Below are positions 35,757 to 43,396 of a stretch of DNA of 64,000 nucleotides, in pieces. The stretch spans positions 1 through 64,000 of the forward strand of contig VEQH01000007.1 in NCBI GenBank assembly GCA_018883325.1, read 5' to 3'. Positions within the stretch are counted from its first letter, which is position 1; each line of letters starts with the position of its first letter. A model generated the notes under the pieces. It had not been told where the DNA came from. It searched no databases and was given only the letters and a program-made list of their open reading frames with translations. Made by a program: the position numbers and the translations under genes. Origin of the DNA: Flavobacteriales bacterium. GTDB taxonomy: Bacteria; Bacteroidota; Bacteroidia; Flavobacteriales_D; Crocinitomicaceae.

Positions 35757-37100
35757 TTACCTATATTCTAAAATTAACTTAGCAACCTCTCCCGTCAAAT
35801 TTCTTCTTGAAAATTTATTTTTAGAAAGGTCATTTGCTGCAAATTGATTGGTGGTTGAATTTAAGATAAATTCGATAATTGATTGTTTTTCATTTGAATT
35901 TAATGTTGTTGAAATAGCGTTTTCTTTCAAAATTGCCGCTGCATCGCCATCTTTTGGACCAATGTTTAGGATCGGATTTCCAGTTGCAATGTATTCAAAA
36001 AGTTTTCCCGTTAAGATTCCTTTGTTGTTTTCAATTTCTGGAATGATTAACAGAAGTATTGTTGCGTTCAACATGTAATCAATTGCTTCTGTGTGAGAAA
36101 CGTACGGAATGAATACAACATTTTCGGAAATTTTTAATTGTTCAACCATTTGTTTTACGCCTCCATGGCAATTTCCTACAAATTGTAATTTCCAATTTTC
36201 ATCCTTTTTTACAATTTCGGCAAAAGCTTCTATAAAACCACTCACAGGATATTGTTCTCCTAGGTTTCCAACGTAACTAATCACCTTTCTTGATAAACTT
36301 TCAGCTCTCAGTTTTCCCTTCTCAACTTCACTTTTCTCTATTATCTCTTCACTTTTAACTTTTAACTTTTCACTTTTCACTTTCAAAAAATCTGTTTCAT
36401 CAAATCCATTTGGTATGACTTCAATTTTCGATAGAATTTCTGAACGATTAGCACCAAAATGTCGTTTGATATCTTGACTTACAACCACAATTTTATCTGC
36501 ATTTTTCAAACAAGCTTGTTCTAATTTATAATCTTTTCTTTTGGCAAATGAAGTTCTGAAAAGTTCTTGATTGTAATAAATTTCTGTCCACGGATCGCGA
36601 AGATCAGCAATCCATCGAAGCTTAAATTCTTTTTTTAATTCCAAACCAATCAATTGCGTAGAGTGGGGTGGAGAAGTAGTTACAATGCAATCGATGTCGT
36701 TTTCTTGAATGATTGTTCTGGCTTTTTCTAAGGCAAATTTATTCCAACCAATTCGAGCATCTGGAATGAAAAAATTCCCACGAATGAAGCGCATTAATTT
36801 TTCTGTAAGTCCTACTTTTTTATCTGCAGAAAACCCCGCTTGAGGCACTTCTTTTTTGCGAATTTTTTTATACAATTCAAATGGACTTGCAGCTTGAGTG
36901 GTATGTATTTCAATGCCTTGTGGAATTTCTTCCAACAAAGAATAATCGTAATTTGGAAAAGTAGCAAAAGCAGGATCCACAGTCAAAACAATGGGGTCGA
37001 TTCCAAATTCACGAAGATATTTCACAAATTTCAACCATCGCTGTACACCGCTTCCACCACTTGGAGGCCAATAATACGTGATGATTAAAGCTTTTTTCAA
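35757..37100 (-). CDS. Glycosyltransferase family 4 with a low-complexity insertion
   Basis: 447 residues. N-terminal YYWPPSGGSGVQRWLKFVKY (9-28) and DLRDPWTEIY near 167-176 are typical of the GT4 proteins of Bacteroidota. IPNGFDETDF at 229-238 should be followed at once by the donor-domain strand VISYVGNLGE at 273-282. Here about 33 residues rich in Lys, Ser and Glu, built on a KVKSEK-like unit, lie between them. GKLFEYIATGNPILNIGP supplies the donor-site region. The start is TTG at 37098-37100. The gene lies 2 bases after alaS on the same strand. The insertion is in frame, and the enzyme may remain active because it sits in a surface loop. Confidence 0.85.
   Translation of the reverse strand: MKKALIITYYWPPSGGSGVQRWLKFVKYLREFGIDPIVLTVDPAFATFPNYDYSLLEEIPQGIEIHTTQAASPFELYKKIRKKEVPQAGFSADKKVGLTEKLMRFIRGNFFIPDARIGWNKFALEKARTIIQENDIDCIVTTSPPHSTQLIGLELKKEFKLRWIADLRDPWTEIYYNQELFRTSFAKRKDYKLEQACLKNADKIVVVSQDIKRHFGANRSEILSKIEVIPNGFDETDFLKVKSEKLKVKSEEIIEKSEVEKGKLRAESLSRKVISYVGNLGEQYPVSGFIEAFAEIVKKDENWKLQFVGNCHGGVKQMVEQLKISENVVFIPYVSHTEAIDYMLNATILLLIIPEIENNKGILTGKLFEYIATGNPILNIGPKDGDAAAILKENAISTTLNSNEKQSIIEFILNSTTNQFAANDLSKNKFSRRNLTGEVAKLILEYR
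36288..36386 (-). repeat. In-frame low-complexity insertion in a glycosyltransferase gene
   Basis: The plus strand carries repeated variants of acttttcactttt and acttttaactttt, read on the minus strand as Lys/Ser/Glu-rich codons (KVKSEKLKVKSEE...). It separates two adjacent elements of the GT4 fold (IPNGF and the VISYVGN strand). Length is a multiple of three. Confidence 0.7.
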
Positions 37101-37102
37101 TA

Positions 37103-39715
37103 TTAAAGTTTGTTTTTTACTGCTTCAATCGCTGTTGTCAATCCTTCAGGTTTTTTTCCTCCAGCTGTTGCGAAGAAAACTTGCCCTCCACCGCCACCTT
37201 GAATATGAGTTGAAACTTCACGAATGATTTGTGAGGCATTCCATTTTTTGTCTTCTACTAAATTGTCTGAAATGATTAAGCTTAAAGCACACTTGTCGCC
37301 ATCAGTATTTCCAATAATTCCAACAAAATCAGTTGTCTCTGTTCTTAATTGGAACAAAATATCTTTTACTGAATTGGTGTCAACATCCGCTATTTCGCCT
37401 AAGAAGTTTATGCCATTGACAGCAGTGATTTTCGCTTTCAATTCAGCTTTCATAATTTTCGCTTTTTCACGTTGCAATTGCTCAATTTCTTTCGTTAATT
37501 GATTGTTTTTGTGCATTAAGTCTTCCACCGCTTTCTGTAAATCTTTTGGATTTTTAAGTAAAAGACTAATCGTATCTAATTTTTCAGCTTTTTCTCTGAA
37601 AAAGGATTCAGCAGCTGCACCTGTAATAGCTTCAATTCTTCTTACACCAGAAGCAACTGCCGACTCAGAAGTGATTTTGAATAAACCAATTTTTGATGTA
37701 TTTGGAACGTGAATTCCACCACACAATTCAATGGAATCGCCAAATTTTATGACGCGAACACTGTCTCCATATTTTTCTCCGAATAATGCCATTGCACCTA
37801 ATGCTTTCGCTTCTTCTATTGGACAAGCTCGACGTTCATCAAGTAATTCATTTCTTTCGATTGCCTGTCGCACTAATAATTCAACTTTAGCCAATTCTTC
37901 GTCTGTGATTTTAGAGAAATGAGAAAAGTCAAAACGCAAATAATCAGGATTAACCAAAGAACCTTTTTGTTCTACATGCGTTCCTAAAACAGTACGTAAA
38001 GCATGATGTAATAAGTGTGTTGCAGAGTGATTTTTGGCTGCATTTTCTCTTTTGGGAGCATCGACTTTAGCTGAGAAATCTCCTGTTAAATTAGCAGGAA
38101 TTTTTTCAGTTAAATGAATGATGAGGTTGTTCTCTTTTTTGGTGTCAAAAATGTAAATTGTTGAATCATTGTTGTTTAAAGTTCCTTTGTCTCCAACTTG
38201 TCCACCACCTTCAGGATAGAAAGGTGTTTGATTCAAAACCAACTGATAGAATGCTTTTTGCTTTTGAGAAACTTTGCGGTATTTGATTATTTGAACAGTA
38301 GCTTCTGTTTGGTCGTAACCAATAAATTCTGTTGTAACATCTGGGTTCACTTGTTGCCAATCGTCTGTCTCAACAGCAGTTGCTTCACGTGAACGATCTT
38401 TTTGAATTTGTAATTCTTTTTGGAAACCCTCTTCGTCGATACTTAATCCATTTTCTCTAGCAATCAATGATGTTAAGTCAACAGGGAAGCCATACGTATC
38501 GTATAATTCAAACACAGCCGAACCTGTAATTATTGTTTCAGACTTACTTTTCGAAAGTTGCATTACATCGTCCATTCGTTTGATTCCTTGCTCTAACGTA
38601 CGAAAGAAACCAATTTCTTCCTCGCGTATCACTTTGGAAATCAATTCTTTTTGACGAATTAATTCTTCGTAAGGATTTCCCATTAAGTCACATAAAACCA
38701 ACGACAAATCACTTAAAAATGATTCTTTTAATCCCAATGTTTGGTATCCATAACGTACAGCTCGTCTTAAAATTCGACGAATCACATAACCAGCACCAGT
38801 ATTGGAAGGTAATTGTCCATCAGCAATTGAAAAAGCAATCGTGCGAACATGGTCTGCAATCACACGTAAAGCGATATCTGTTTCTTCCGATTTTCCGTAA
38901 GAAATTCCAGAAACTTTAACAGTGTATTGGATTAACGTTTGAAACAAATCGGTATCGTAATTACTTTGTTTTCCTTGCAAAGCCATTGCTAAACGTTCCA
39001 AGCCCATCCCTGTGTCAACGTGTGTTGAAGGAAGATTTTCAAGCGAACCGTCTGCTTTTCTATTGAATTGCATGAAAACGTTGTTCCAAATTTCAATTAC
39101 TTGTGGGTGATCGTTATTCACTAAATCACGACCATTTATTTTTTGACGTTCAGATTCATCTCTTAGATCCACATGAATTTCGGTACAAGGCCCACAAGGT
39201 CCTGTGTCCCCCATTTCCCAAAAGTTGTCTTTTTTAGAAGCTAAAATAATGCGGTCTTCAGCGATAAATCTTTTCCATATAGCGAAACTTTCTTCGTCTT
39301 TTGGAACACCATCTTTTGCATCTCCTTCGAATACAGTTACATATAATCGATCAACTGGAATTTTGTAAACTTCAGTTAACAGTTCCCAAGCCCAAGCAAT
39401 TGCATCTTCTTTAAAGTAATCACCAAATGACCAATTTCCCAACATTTCAAACATAGTGTGGTGGTATGTATCTACCCCAACTTCTTCTAAATCATTGTGT
39501 TTACCTGAAACACGCAAACATTTTTGAGAATTGGCAACTCGTTTGTATTTTGGAACTTGATAACCCAAGAAAAAATCCTTGAATTGGTTCATACCCGCAT
39601 TGGTAAACATCAATGTTGGGTCGTTTTTAACAACCATTGGAGCTGAAGGAACAATTTCATGTCCTTTACTTGCGAAAAAATCGAAAAATTGTTGGCGAAT
39701 TTCTGAAACCGTCAT
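37103..39715 (-). CDS. alaS: Alanyl-tRNA synthetase
   Basis: 870 residues, full length. The class II core has the start SEIRQQFFDFFASKGHEIVPSA split over 4-25, TNAGMNQFKDFFLGY and DTGPCGPCTEIH. The editing domain has the zinc histidines in HSATHLLHHAL and the later CGGIHVPNTSKIG. The C-terminal C-Ala domain includes the glycine-rich stretch GGGGGQVFFATAGG. The enzyme charges tRNA-Ala in the cytoplasm. No domain is missing. A minus-strand TAnnTTTG box lies 20 bases before the ATG. Confidence 0.97.
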   Translation of the reverse strand: MTVSEIRQQFFDFFASKGHEIVPSAPMVVKNDPTLMFTNAGMNQFKDFFLGYQVPKYKRVANSQKCLRVSGKHNDLEEVGVDTYHHTMFEMLGNWSFGDYFKEDAIAWAWELLTEVYKIPVDRLYVTVFEGDAKDGVPKDEESFAIWKRFIAEDRIILASKKDNFWEMGDTGPCGPCTEIHVDLRDESERQKINGRDLVNNDHPQVIEIWNNVFMQFNRKADGSLENLPSTHVDTGMGLERLAMALQGKQSNYDTDLFQTLIQYTVKVSGISYGKSEETDIALRVIADHVRTIAFSIADGQLPSNTGAGYVIRRILRRAVRYGYQTLGLKESFLSDLSLVLCDLMGNPYEELIRQKELISKVIREEEIGFFRTLEQGIKRMDDVMQLSKSKSETIITGSAVFELYDTYGFPVDLTSLIARENGLSIDEEGFQKELQIQKDRSREATAVETDDWQQVNPDVTTEFIGYDQTEATVQIIKYRKVSQKQKAFYQLVLNQTPFYPEGGGQVGDKGTLNNNDSTIYIFDTKKENNLIIHLTEKIPANLTGDFSAKVDAPKRENAAKNHSATHLLHHALRTVLGTHVEQKGSLVNPDYLRFDFSHFSKITDEELAKVELLVRQAIERNELLDERRACPIEEAKALGAMALFGEKYGDSVRVIKFGDSIELCGGIHVPNTSKIGLFKITSESAVASGVRRIEAITGAAAESFFREKAEKLDTISLLLKNPKDLQKAVEDLMHKNNQLTKEIEQLQREKAKIMKAELKAKITAVNGINFLGEIADVDTNSVKDILFQLRTETTDFVGIIGNTDGDKCALSLIISDNLVEDKKWNASQIIREVSTHIQGGGGGQVFFATAGGKKPEGLTTAIEAVKNKL

Positions 39716-39734
39716 TTTATTATTTGTTTGAGCG

Positions 39735-39742
39735 CAAATTTA
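39735..39742 (-). promoter_or_regulatory. Candidate -7 box for alaS
   Basis: CAAATTTA on the plus strand reads TAAATTTG on the minus strand and matches TAnnTTTG, 20 bases before the alaS ATG. The upstream -33 region has no clear TTG at the ideal spacing. Confidence 0.42.
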
Positions 39743-39880
39743 GGAAATTGAATGCACTTGACGTTGATAGAGTTCATTAAGAGCGTTCATTTTTGATGTA
39801 AATACATTGTTTTTTTAAGTTTTTGAGATTATTAAAAGGATATTTTTTCCTAAATTAGAATAAAAGCAAAAAATGGAATT

Positions 39881-40456
39881 ATGTTAAGTCTGGCGATTAT
39901 TGAGCAAAAATTGGTTGAAATTCGGAATAAAAGAGTATTGATTGACAGAGACGTTGCTGAATTATATGGTATTGAAACGAAGCGTGTGAATGAAGCTGTA
40001 AAAAATAATCCAGAGAAATTCCCAACTGGTTATGTAATTTATTTGGATGAAGAAGAAACTGAATTTCTAAGGTCGAAATTTTCGACCTTAGAAACGAGAA
40101 ATGAACCGGTCGAAATTTTCGACCGGTTCCAAAAACTTAAACATTCAACTGTTCGTCCAAAGGCTTTCACTGATAAAGGTTTGTATATGCTGGCAACTAT
40201 TTTGAAGAGTCCAAAGGCGACAGAAACTACAATTGCTATCATCGAAACGTATTCTAAATTGAAGCAGTTTTCTAATGCCATTAATTCATTGTATGTTCAT
40301 AATTCTGAAAGCTCGAAACAAGATATAATTGAGAAAGGAACTGAATTAATAGCTGAAATAATACAAGACGATTTGAAACTTGATGAAACTGAAACTTCAA
40401 TTGAGTTTAATTTCGCACTTGTTAAGTTAAAACATACAGTGAAACGAAAAAAGTAA
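39881..40456 (+). CDS. ORF6N-domain DNA-binding protein
   Basis: 191 residues. The ORF6N domain covers about 1-110, with IEQKLVEIRNKRVLIDRDVAEL (partly at 7-25), YGIETKRVNEAVKNNPEKFP and the later PKAFTDKGLYMLATILKSPKAT. The C-terminal 60 residues are helical and may dimerise. ORF6N/KilA-N proteins are often found in phages and mobile elements and bind DNA. No phage gene is nearby, so this is probably a chromosomal solo regulator. The gene contains two long palindromes sharing a 17-base core (separate entry). It lies between alaS on the other strand and a methyltransferase on the same strand. Confidence 0.82.
   Translation: MLSLAIIEQKLVEIRNKRVLIDRDVAELYGIETKRVNEAVKNNPEKFPTGYVIYLDEEETEFLRSKFSTLETRNEPVEIFDRFQKLKHSTVRPKAFTDKGLYMLATILKSPKATETTIAIIETYSKLKQFSNAINSLYVHNSESSKQDIIEKGTELIAEIIQDDLKLDETETSIEFNFALVKLKHTVKRKK
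40064..40129. repeat. Two palindromes with a common 17-bp core inside the ORF6N gene
   Basis: Arms of 15 bases at 40064-40078 and 40080-40094, and of 13 bases at 40103-40115 and 40117-40129, each flank a single central T. Both contain the core ggtcgaaattttcgacc, at 40071-40087 and 40108-40124, with centres 37 bases apart. The two copies are read in different frames and encode different peptides, so the selection or copying is at DNA or RNA level. Confidence 0.85.
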
Positions 40457-40498
40457 TTTAGTTTTTTACTTGTGTTACTTTTGTTTTAAAAAATTAGA

Positions 40499-41143
40499 AT
40501 GGAATTTATTGCTGAAGAATTGGATAATTACGTTTGTGCTCATACTTCTGAAGAAAGTGAACTATTAAAGAAAATAAATCGTGAAACACATTTAGAAGTT
40601 TTGCAACCGCGAATGTTAAGCGGTCATTTTCAAGGAAGAGTTTTAAGTATGTTTTCGAAAATGATTCAACCAGAAAGAATTTTAGAGATTGGTACTTACA
40701 CTGGTTATTCAGCTTTGTGCTTGGCAGAAGGTTTGAATCAAAGCGGTAAATTAATTACAATTGATGTGAATGAAGAATTAGAAACGAGAGTTAGAAATTA
40801 TTTTCAAAATTCTGAATTCAAGGAGCAGATCGAGTATCGAATTGGTGATGCAATGAAAATTATTCCAGAATTGAGTCAGCAGTTTGATATTGTTTTCATT
40901 GATGCTGATAAAATGAATTACATTAATTATTACAATTTGGTGTTTTCAAAAGTTAAAATCGGAGGTTATATTATTGCGGATAATGTTTTGTGGTCGGGAA
41001 AAGTGGCAGATGAAAGTAAAAAAGATAAAGACACTGAATTGTTACGAGCCTACAATTTATTGAATCAAAATGATTCTCGAGTTGAAAATGTACTGTTTCC
41101 AATTCGTGATGGCTTGATGATAGCACGTAAAATCAAAGATTAA
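40499..41143 (+). CDS. O-methyltransferase (class I, COG4122 type)
   Basis: 214 residues. The N-terminal LQPRMLSGHFQGRVLSMFSKM segment and the SAM site ILEIGTYTGYSALCLAEGL near 62-80 match the caffeoyl-CoA/catechol O-methyltransferase-like group. The metal and substrate residues appear in DIVFIDADKMNYINYYN near 128-144 and IIADNVLWSGKV near 158-169. Members methylate hydroxyl groups with a divalent metal, and bacterial ones include the tRNA enzyme TrmR. It starts 42 bases after the ORF6N gene and ends 4 bases before mnmD. The tRNA role is possible because the next gene is a tRNA methyltransferase, but this is inference. Confidence 0.87.
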   Translation: MEFIAEELDNYVCAHTSEESELLKKINRETHLEVLQPRMLSGHFQGRVLSMFSKMIQPERILEIGTYTGYSALCLAEGLNQSGKLITIDVNEELETRVRNYFQNSEFKEQIEYRIGDAMKIIPELSQQFDIVFIDADKMNYINYYNLVFSKVKIGGYIIADNVLWSGKVADESKKDKDTELLRAYNLLNQNDSRVENVLFPIRDGLMIARKIKD

Positions 41144-41147
41144 ACAA

Positions 41148-41807
41148 ATGAAAAGAGAATTGCGTGAAACAGCAGATGGATCGATGACGATTTACCTTCC
41201 AGAAATGGACGAACATTATCATTCCTATCACGGAGCCTTACAAGAAGCAAAACACGTTTTTATAGAAAATGGAATTAGACTTTTCCCCAAGAAAGATACA
41301 ATTTCAGTATTTGAGTTGGGTTTAGGAACGGGACTCAACGCACTATTAACAGCCATTTGGGCGGAAAATAACCAGCAAAAAGTCACTTATTTTGGATTAG
41401 AAGCTTTTCCAGTTGAGCGCGAAATGAACCTTGCAATGAATTATCCAAGAATGATTCCTGAATCAAATGATTTTTTCTCAAAAATAGTTGATGCAAATTG
41501 GGAAATAGAAACAAACATAAATTCTTTTTTTCAATTGTATAAATGCCAATCCAAAATTCAAAATTTGCAACTTAATCAACAATTTGATTGTGTTTTTTTC
41601 GATGCTTTTGGTCCGCGTGCTCAACAAGAAATGTGGGATTTTAAAATTCTTGAAAAAACAATACAACTCTTAGCTCCAAATGGACTTTTTGTAACGTATT
41701 GCGCAAAAGGTCAATTAAAACGCGATTTGAAAGCACTCGGTTTGAAAGTTGAAACACTTCCCGGTCCTCCAGGAAAGCGAGAAATGACAGTTGCTTGGAA
41801 GATTTAA
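41148..41807 (+). CDS. mnmD: tRNA (mnm5s2U34)-methyltransferase MnmD
   Basis: 219 residues. The MnmD/DUF752 pattern is clear: RETADGSMTIYLPEMDEHYHS split across 5-24, ISVFELGLGTGLNALLTA near 50-66 (SAM motif I) and the conserved CVFFDAFGPRAQQEMWD. LPGPPGKREMTVA near the C-terminus is also diagnostic. It acts as a stand-alone methyltransferase completing the methylaminomethyl group of uridine 34 in some tRNAs; in E. coli this domain is fused to an oxidase as MnmC. It follows the O-methyltransferase by 4 bases. Confidence 0.9.
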   Translation: MKRELRETADGSMTIYLPEMDEHYHSYHGALQEAKHVFIENGIRLFPKKDTISVFELGLGTGLNALLTAIWAENNQQKVTYFGLEAFPVEREMNLAMNYPRMIPESNDFFSKIVDANWEIETNINSFFQLYKCQSKIQNLQLNQQFDCVFFDAFGPRAQQEMWDFKILEKTIQLLAPNGLFVTYCAKGQLKRDLKALGLKVETLPGPPGKREMTVAWKI

Positions 41808-41829
41808 CATAATTTTAATATAATTATGC

Positions 41830-41859
41830 TTGCATAACAAAATACTTAGCCTATCTTTG
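41830..41859 (+). promoter_or_regulatory. Strong promoter for a short transcript
   Basis: TATCTTTG at 41852-41859 is a full TAnnTTTG match, and TTG at 41830-41832 lies 19 bases upstream, the expected -33 spacing. It lies just past the mnmD stop and points at the 3' end of a convergent gene, so it has no coding target. Confidence 0.65.
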
Positions 41860-41864
41860 CCCCA

Positions 41865-41960
41865 GAAAATTACATTTCATAGTTGTAGTTTTTGAGTTTT
41901 ATAGTTTTAGCATGGTTTAGCAGAAAGAGGAACAAGTTACGGTTTGTTCCTCTTTTTGCT
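41865..41960 (+). ncRNA. Candidate small RNA of about 95 nt
   Basis: The interval runs from the expected start point, about 6 bases past the -7 box, to a strong hairpin at 41919-41960. It has no reading frame of note and lies between convergent mnmD and the NUDIX gene. The first half is unstructured and U-rich. The start is estimated to within a few bases. Seen: promoter, hairpin and absence of coding sequence. Inferred: a stable RNA. An alternative is a spurious promoter with the hairpin serving only as terminator of the NUDIX gene. Confidence 0.45.
41919..41960. terminator. 17-bp stem hairpin between convergent genes
   Basis: A 12-base perfect inner stem (41924-41935 with 41944-41955) extends by five more pairs, one of them G-U, around an 8-base loop. 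The A-rich left arm and T-rich right arm allow termination in both directions: of the candidate small RNA on the plus strand and of the NUDIX gene, whose stop is 3 bases away, on the minus strand. Confidence 0.7.
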
Positions 41961-41962
41961 TC

Positions 41963-42604
41963 TTATAAGTTCCAGATTTCTTTCGATATTATTTTTAATT
42001 CGTTTAAAATCAAAGCGGTAGCTCCCCAAATTACTTTTTCTTGAATTATAAAACAAGGCACATTTGGCATCGTTAATTCGTTGCTCACTTTTATTGAAGT
42101 TGTAGTTTTATTTCTCTCATCAATTAATTCCTTAATTGAAATAGTAAGAATTTCATTGACTTCACGTTCGTTCTTTTTTAGTGGAGGCAACTTTTCGTGA
42201 AAAAAAAGGAAAGGCATCACATTGAATTTTGAAACAGGAATATTTACTTCAGTTAAACTTCCAAGTAGAGTTCCTGCGTCAAAAGGAATTTCAACTTCTT
42301 CAAAACTTTCCCTTCGTGCAGTATGTTCTAGTGATTCATCTTCTGAATCTACTTTTCCTCCTGGGAAAGCAATTTGTTTGCTATGAGTTCCTTCATATTC
42401 AGCTCGTTCGATTAGTAAAATTGAAAAATCATCAAGAAATTCATCATTTGGATAAATATGAATAGCAACAGCTGATTTCCTAAAATTCAAATAGTCTTCC
42501 TTATTCTGTTTAATAAACCGCATCGGATAAAAAGCAATGTGTGCATCCATTCCTGGCAGACTATTGTTGATTTTTTCTTGAAGCTTTAAAATTTTTGTAT
42601 TCAT
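41963..42604 (-). CDS. NUDIX hydrolase, CoA pyrophosphatase-like
   Basis: 213 residues. The Nudix box runs from FPGGKVDSEDESLEHTARRE into SFEEVEI around residues 81-106, with all conserved Gly and Glu residues and the REx2EE core. LLIERAEYEGTHSKQIAF just before it matches the UPF0035/CoA-specific signature of NudL and PCD1-type enzymes. These split CoA and its derivatives into phosphopantetheine and 3',5'-ADP. No targeting signal is seen. It follows the lipoprotein gene at a distance of 21 bases and may be co-transcribed with it. Confidence 0.88.
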   Translation of the reverse strand: MNTKILKLQEKINNSLPGMDAHIAFYPMRFIKQNKEDYLNFRKSAVAIHIYPNDEFLDDFSILLIERAEYEGTHSKQIAFPGGKVDSEDESLEHTARRESFEEVEIPFDAGTLLGSLTEVNIPVSKFNVMPFLFFHEKLPPLKKNEREVNEILTISIKELIDERNKTTTSIKVSNELTMPNVPCFIIQEKVIWGATALILNELKIISKEIWNL

Positions 42605-42625
42605 TAAACGAGGTTCGACGTTTCG

Positions 42626-43237
42626 CTATTTTGCAGAATTTACAATTTTGAAAAAATCGTCTTGCAAGTATTTCATATTTTCAGTTTTACCAATTAACTG
42701 AAAGACATAGTATGACTTATTGATTTTTTTTGTGGCAATAAAGTAAGTTTTTGTTAGGTCGGAATCCCATTTGTATTGACGTTCGAAATTTTGAATTACA
42801 ACTTGTGAAAGGCATTTATTATTAATTTTTTTTATTTCTGAAGTTCTATATCCAATACTATTTTCCTCAGTTAATGAATTTTGCACACTGTTGATGTAGT
42901 TTTTTTGAATCGCATGAAGATTCGATTTTTCATTGTTTACATACTGAAAATAAGTAGCTGTTGTGTCTGAAAATTTCTCCACGCTAAAGTATAGTGAAAG
43001 AGAAGGGATGCTTTTTTGCTGAGAGGAATATTTTTCTATCGTATAAATTGATTCACTTTCGTATTCAAATTTCTGAGGCAATAAATAAGTAATGTCGCTA
43101 TATTCTGTTTTTTTCCATTTTTTAAAATCCATATTATTTGAATACAATTCATTAGCGTCGCGAGTAGGAGCATTTGAGTTAGGACACGCTACCAAGAATG
43201 GTAAAACCAGTAAGAATAGAAAAATTGTTCGCATCAT
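42626..43237 (-). CDS. Putative lipoprotein of unknown function
   Basis: 203 residues from the ATG at 43235-43237; another ATG follows one codon later. The N-terminus has Arg, then a hydrophobic stretch and the lipobox FLVAC, so Cys at about 18 would be lipidated. The mature part is polar, with SDITYLLPQKFEYESES and ATKKINKSYYVFQLIGKTE, suggesting a mixed alpha/beta domain like PsbP-type or stress-response lipoproteins. I do not recognise the family. A CAAAAATA (minus-strand TATTTTTG) lies immediately before the start. Envelope location is firm; function is unknown. Confidence 0.72.
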   Translation of the reverse strand: MMRTIFLFLLVLPFLVACPNSNAPTRDANELYSNNMDFKKWKKTEYSDITYLLPQKFEYESESIYTIEKYSSQQKSIPSLSLYFSVEKFSDTTATYFQYVNNEKSNLHAIQKNYINSVQNSLTEENSIGYRTSEIKKINNKCLSQVVIQNFERQYKWDSDLTKTYFIATKKINKSYYVFQLIGKTENMKYLQDDFFKIVNSAK

Positions 43238-43345
43238 TTTCAAAAATACCTAAAAAAACGAAAAGATGATGAAAAAGTAAAAATTCAACATTTTTCAGTT
43301 TTAATCTAAAAAAATAGGGGGTGAATTGAAAATAGTTATAAAAAA

Positions 43346-43378
43346 TTTGGAAATACCCCTCAAAAAAATGTACTTTTG
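43346..43378 (+). promoter_or_regulatory. Promoter of the glutamine synthetase gene
   Basis: TACTTTTG at 43371-43378 matches TAnnTTTG, and TTTG at 43346-43349 lies 21 bases upstream as the -33 element. The box ends 18 bases before the ATG at 43397. Because it covers the only upstream TTG start option, it also supports the ATG as the true start. Confidence 0.65.
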
Positions 43379-43396
43379 CTGAAAAAAGGAATAAAA

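Noticed and set aside
39881-40456. ORF6N gene considered as a prophage remnant
   Set aside because: No integrase, structural or lysis genes, attachment repeats or base-composition change surround it; alaS and a methyltransferase flank it directly.
43237-43248. Leaderless start for the lipoprotein gene
   Set aside because: The minus-strand TATTTTTG touches the start codon, which would place the transcript start at or inside the ATG, but in such AT-rich sequence a chance match is likely and no -33 element supports it.
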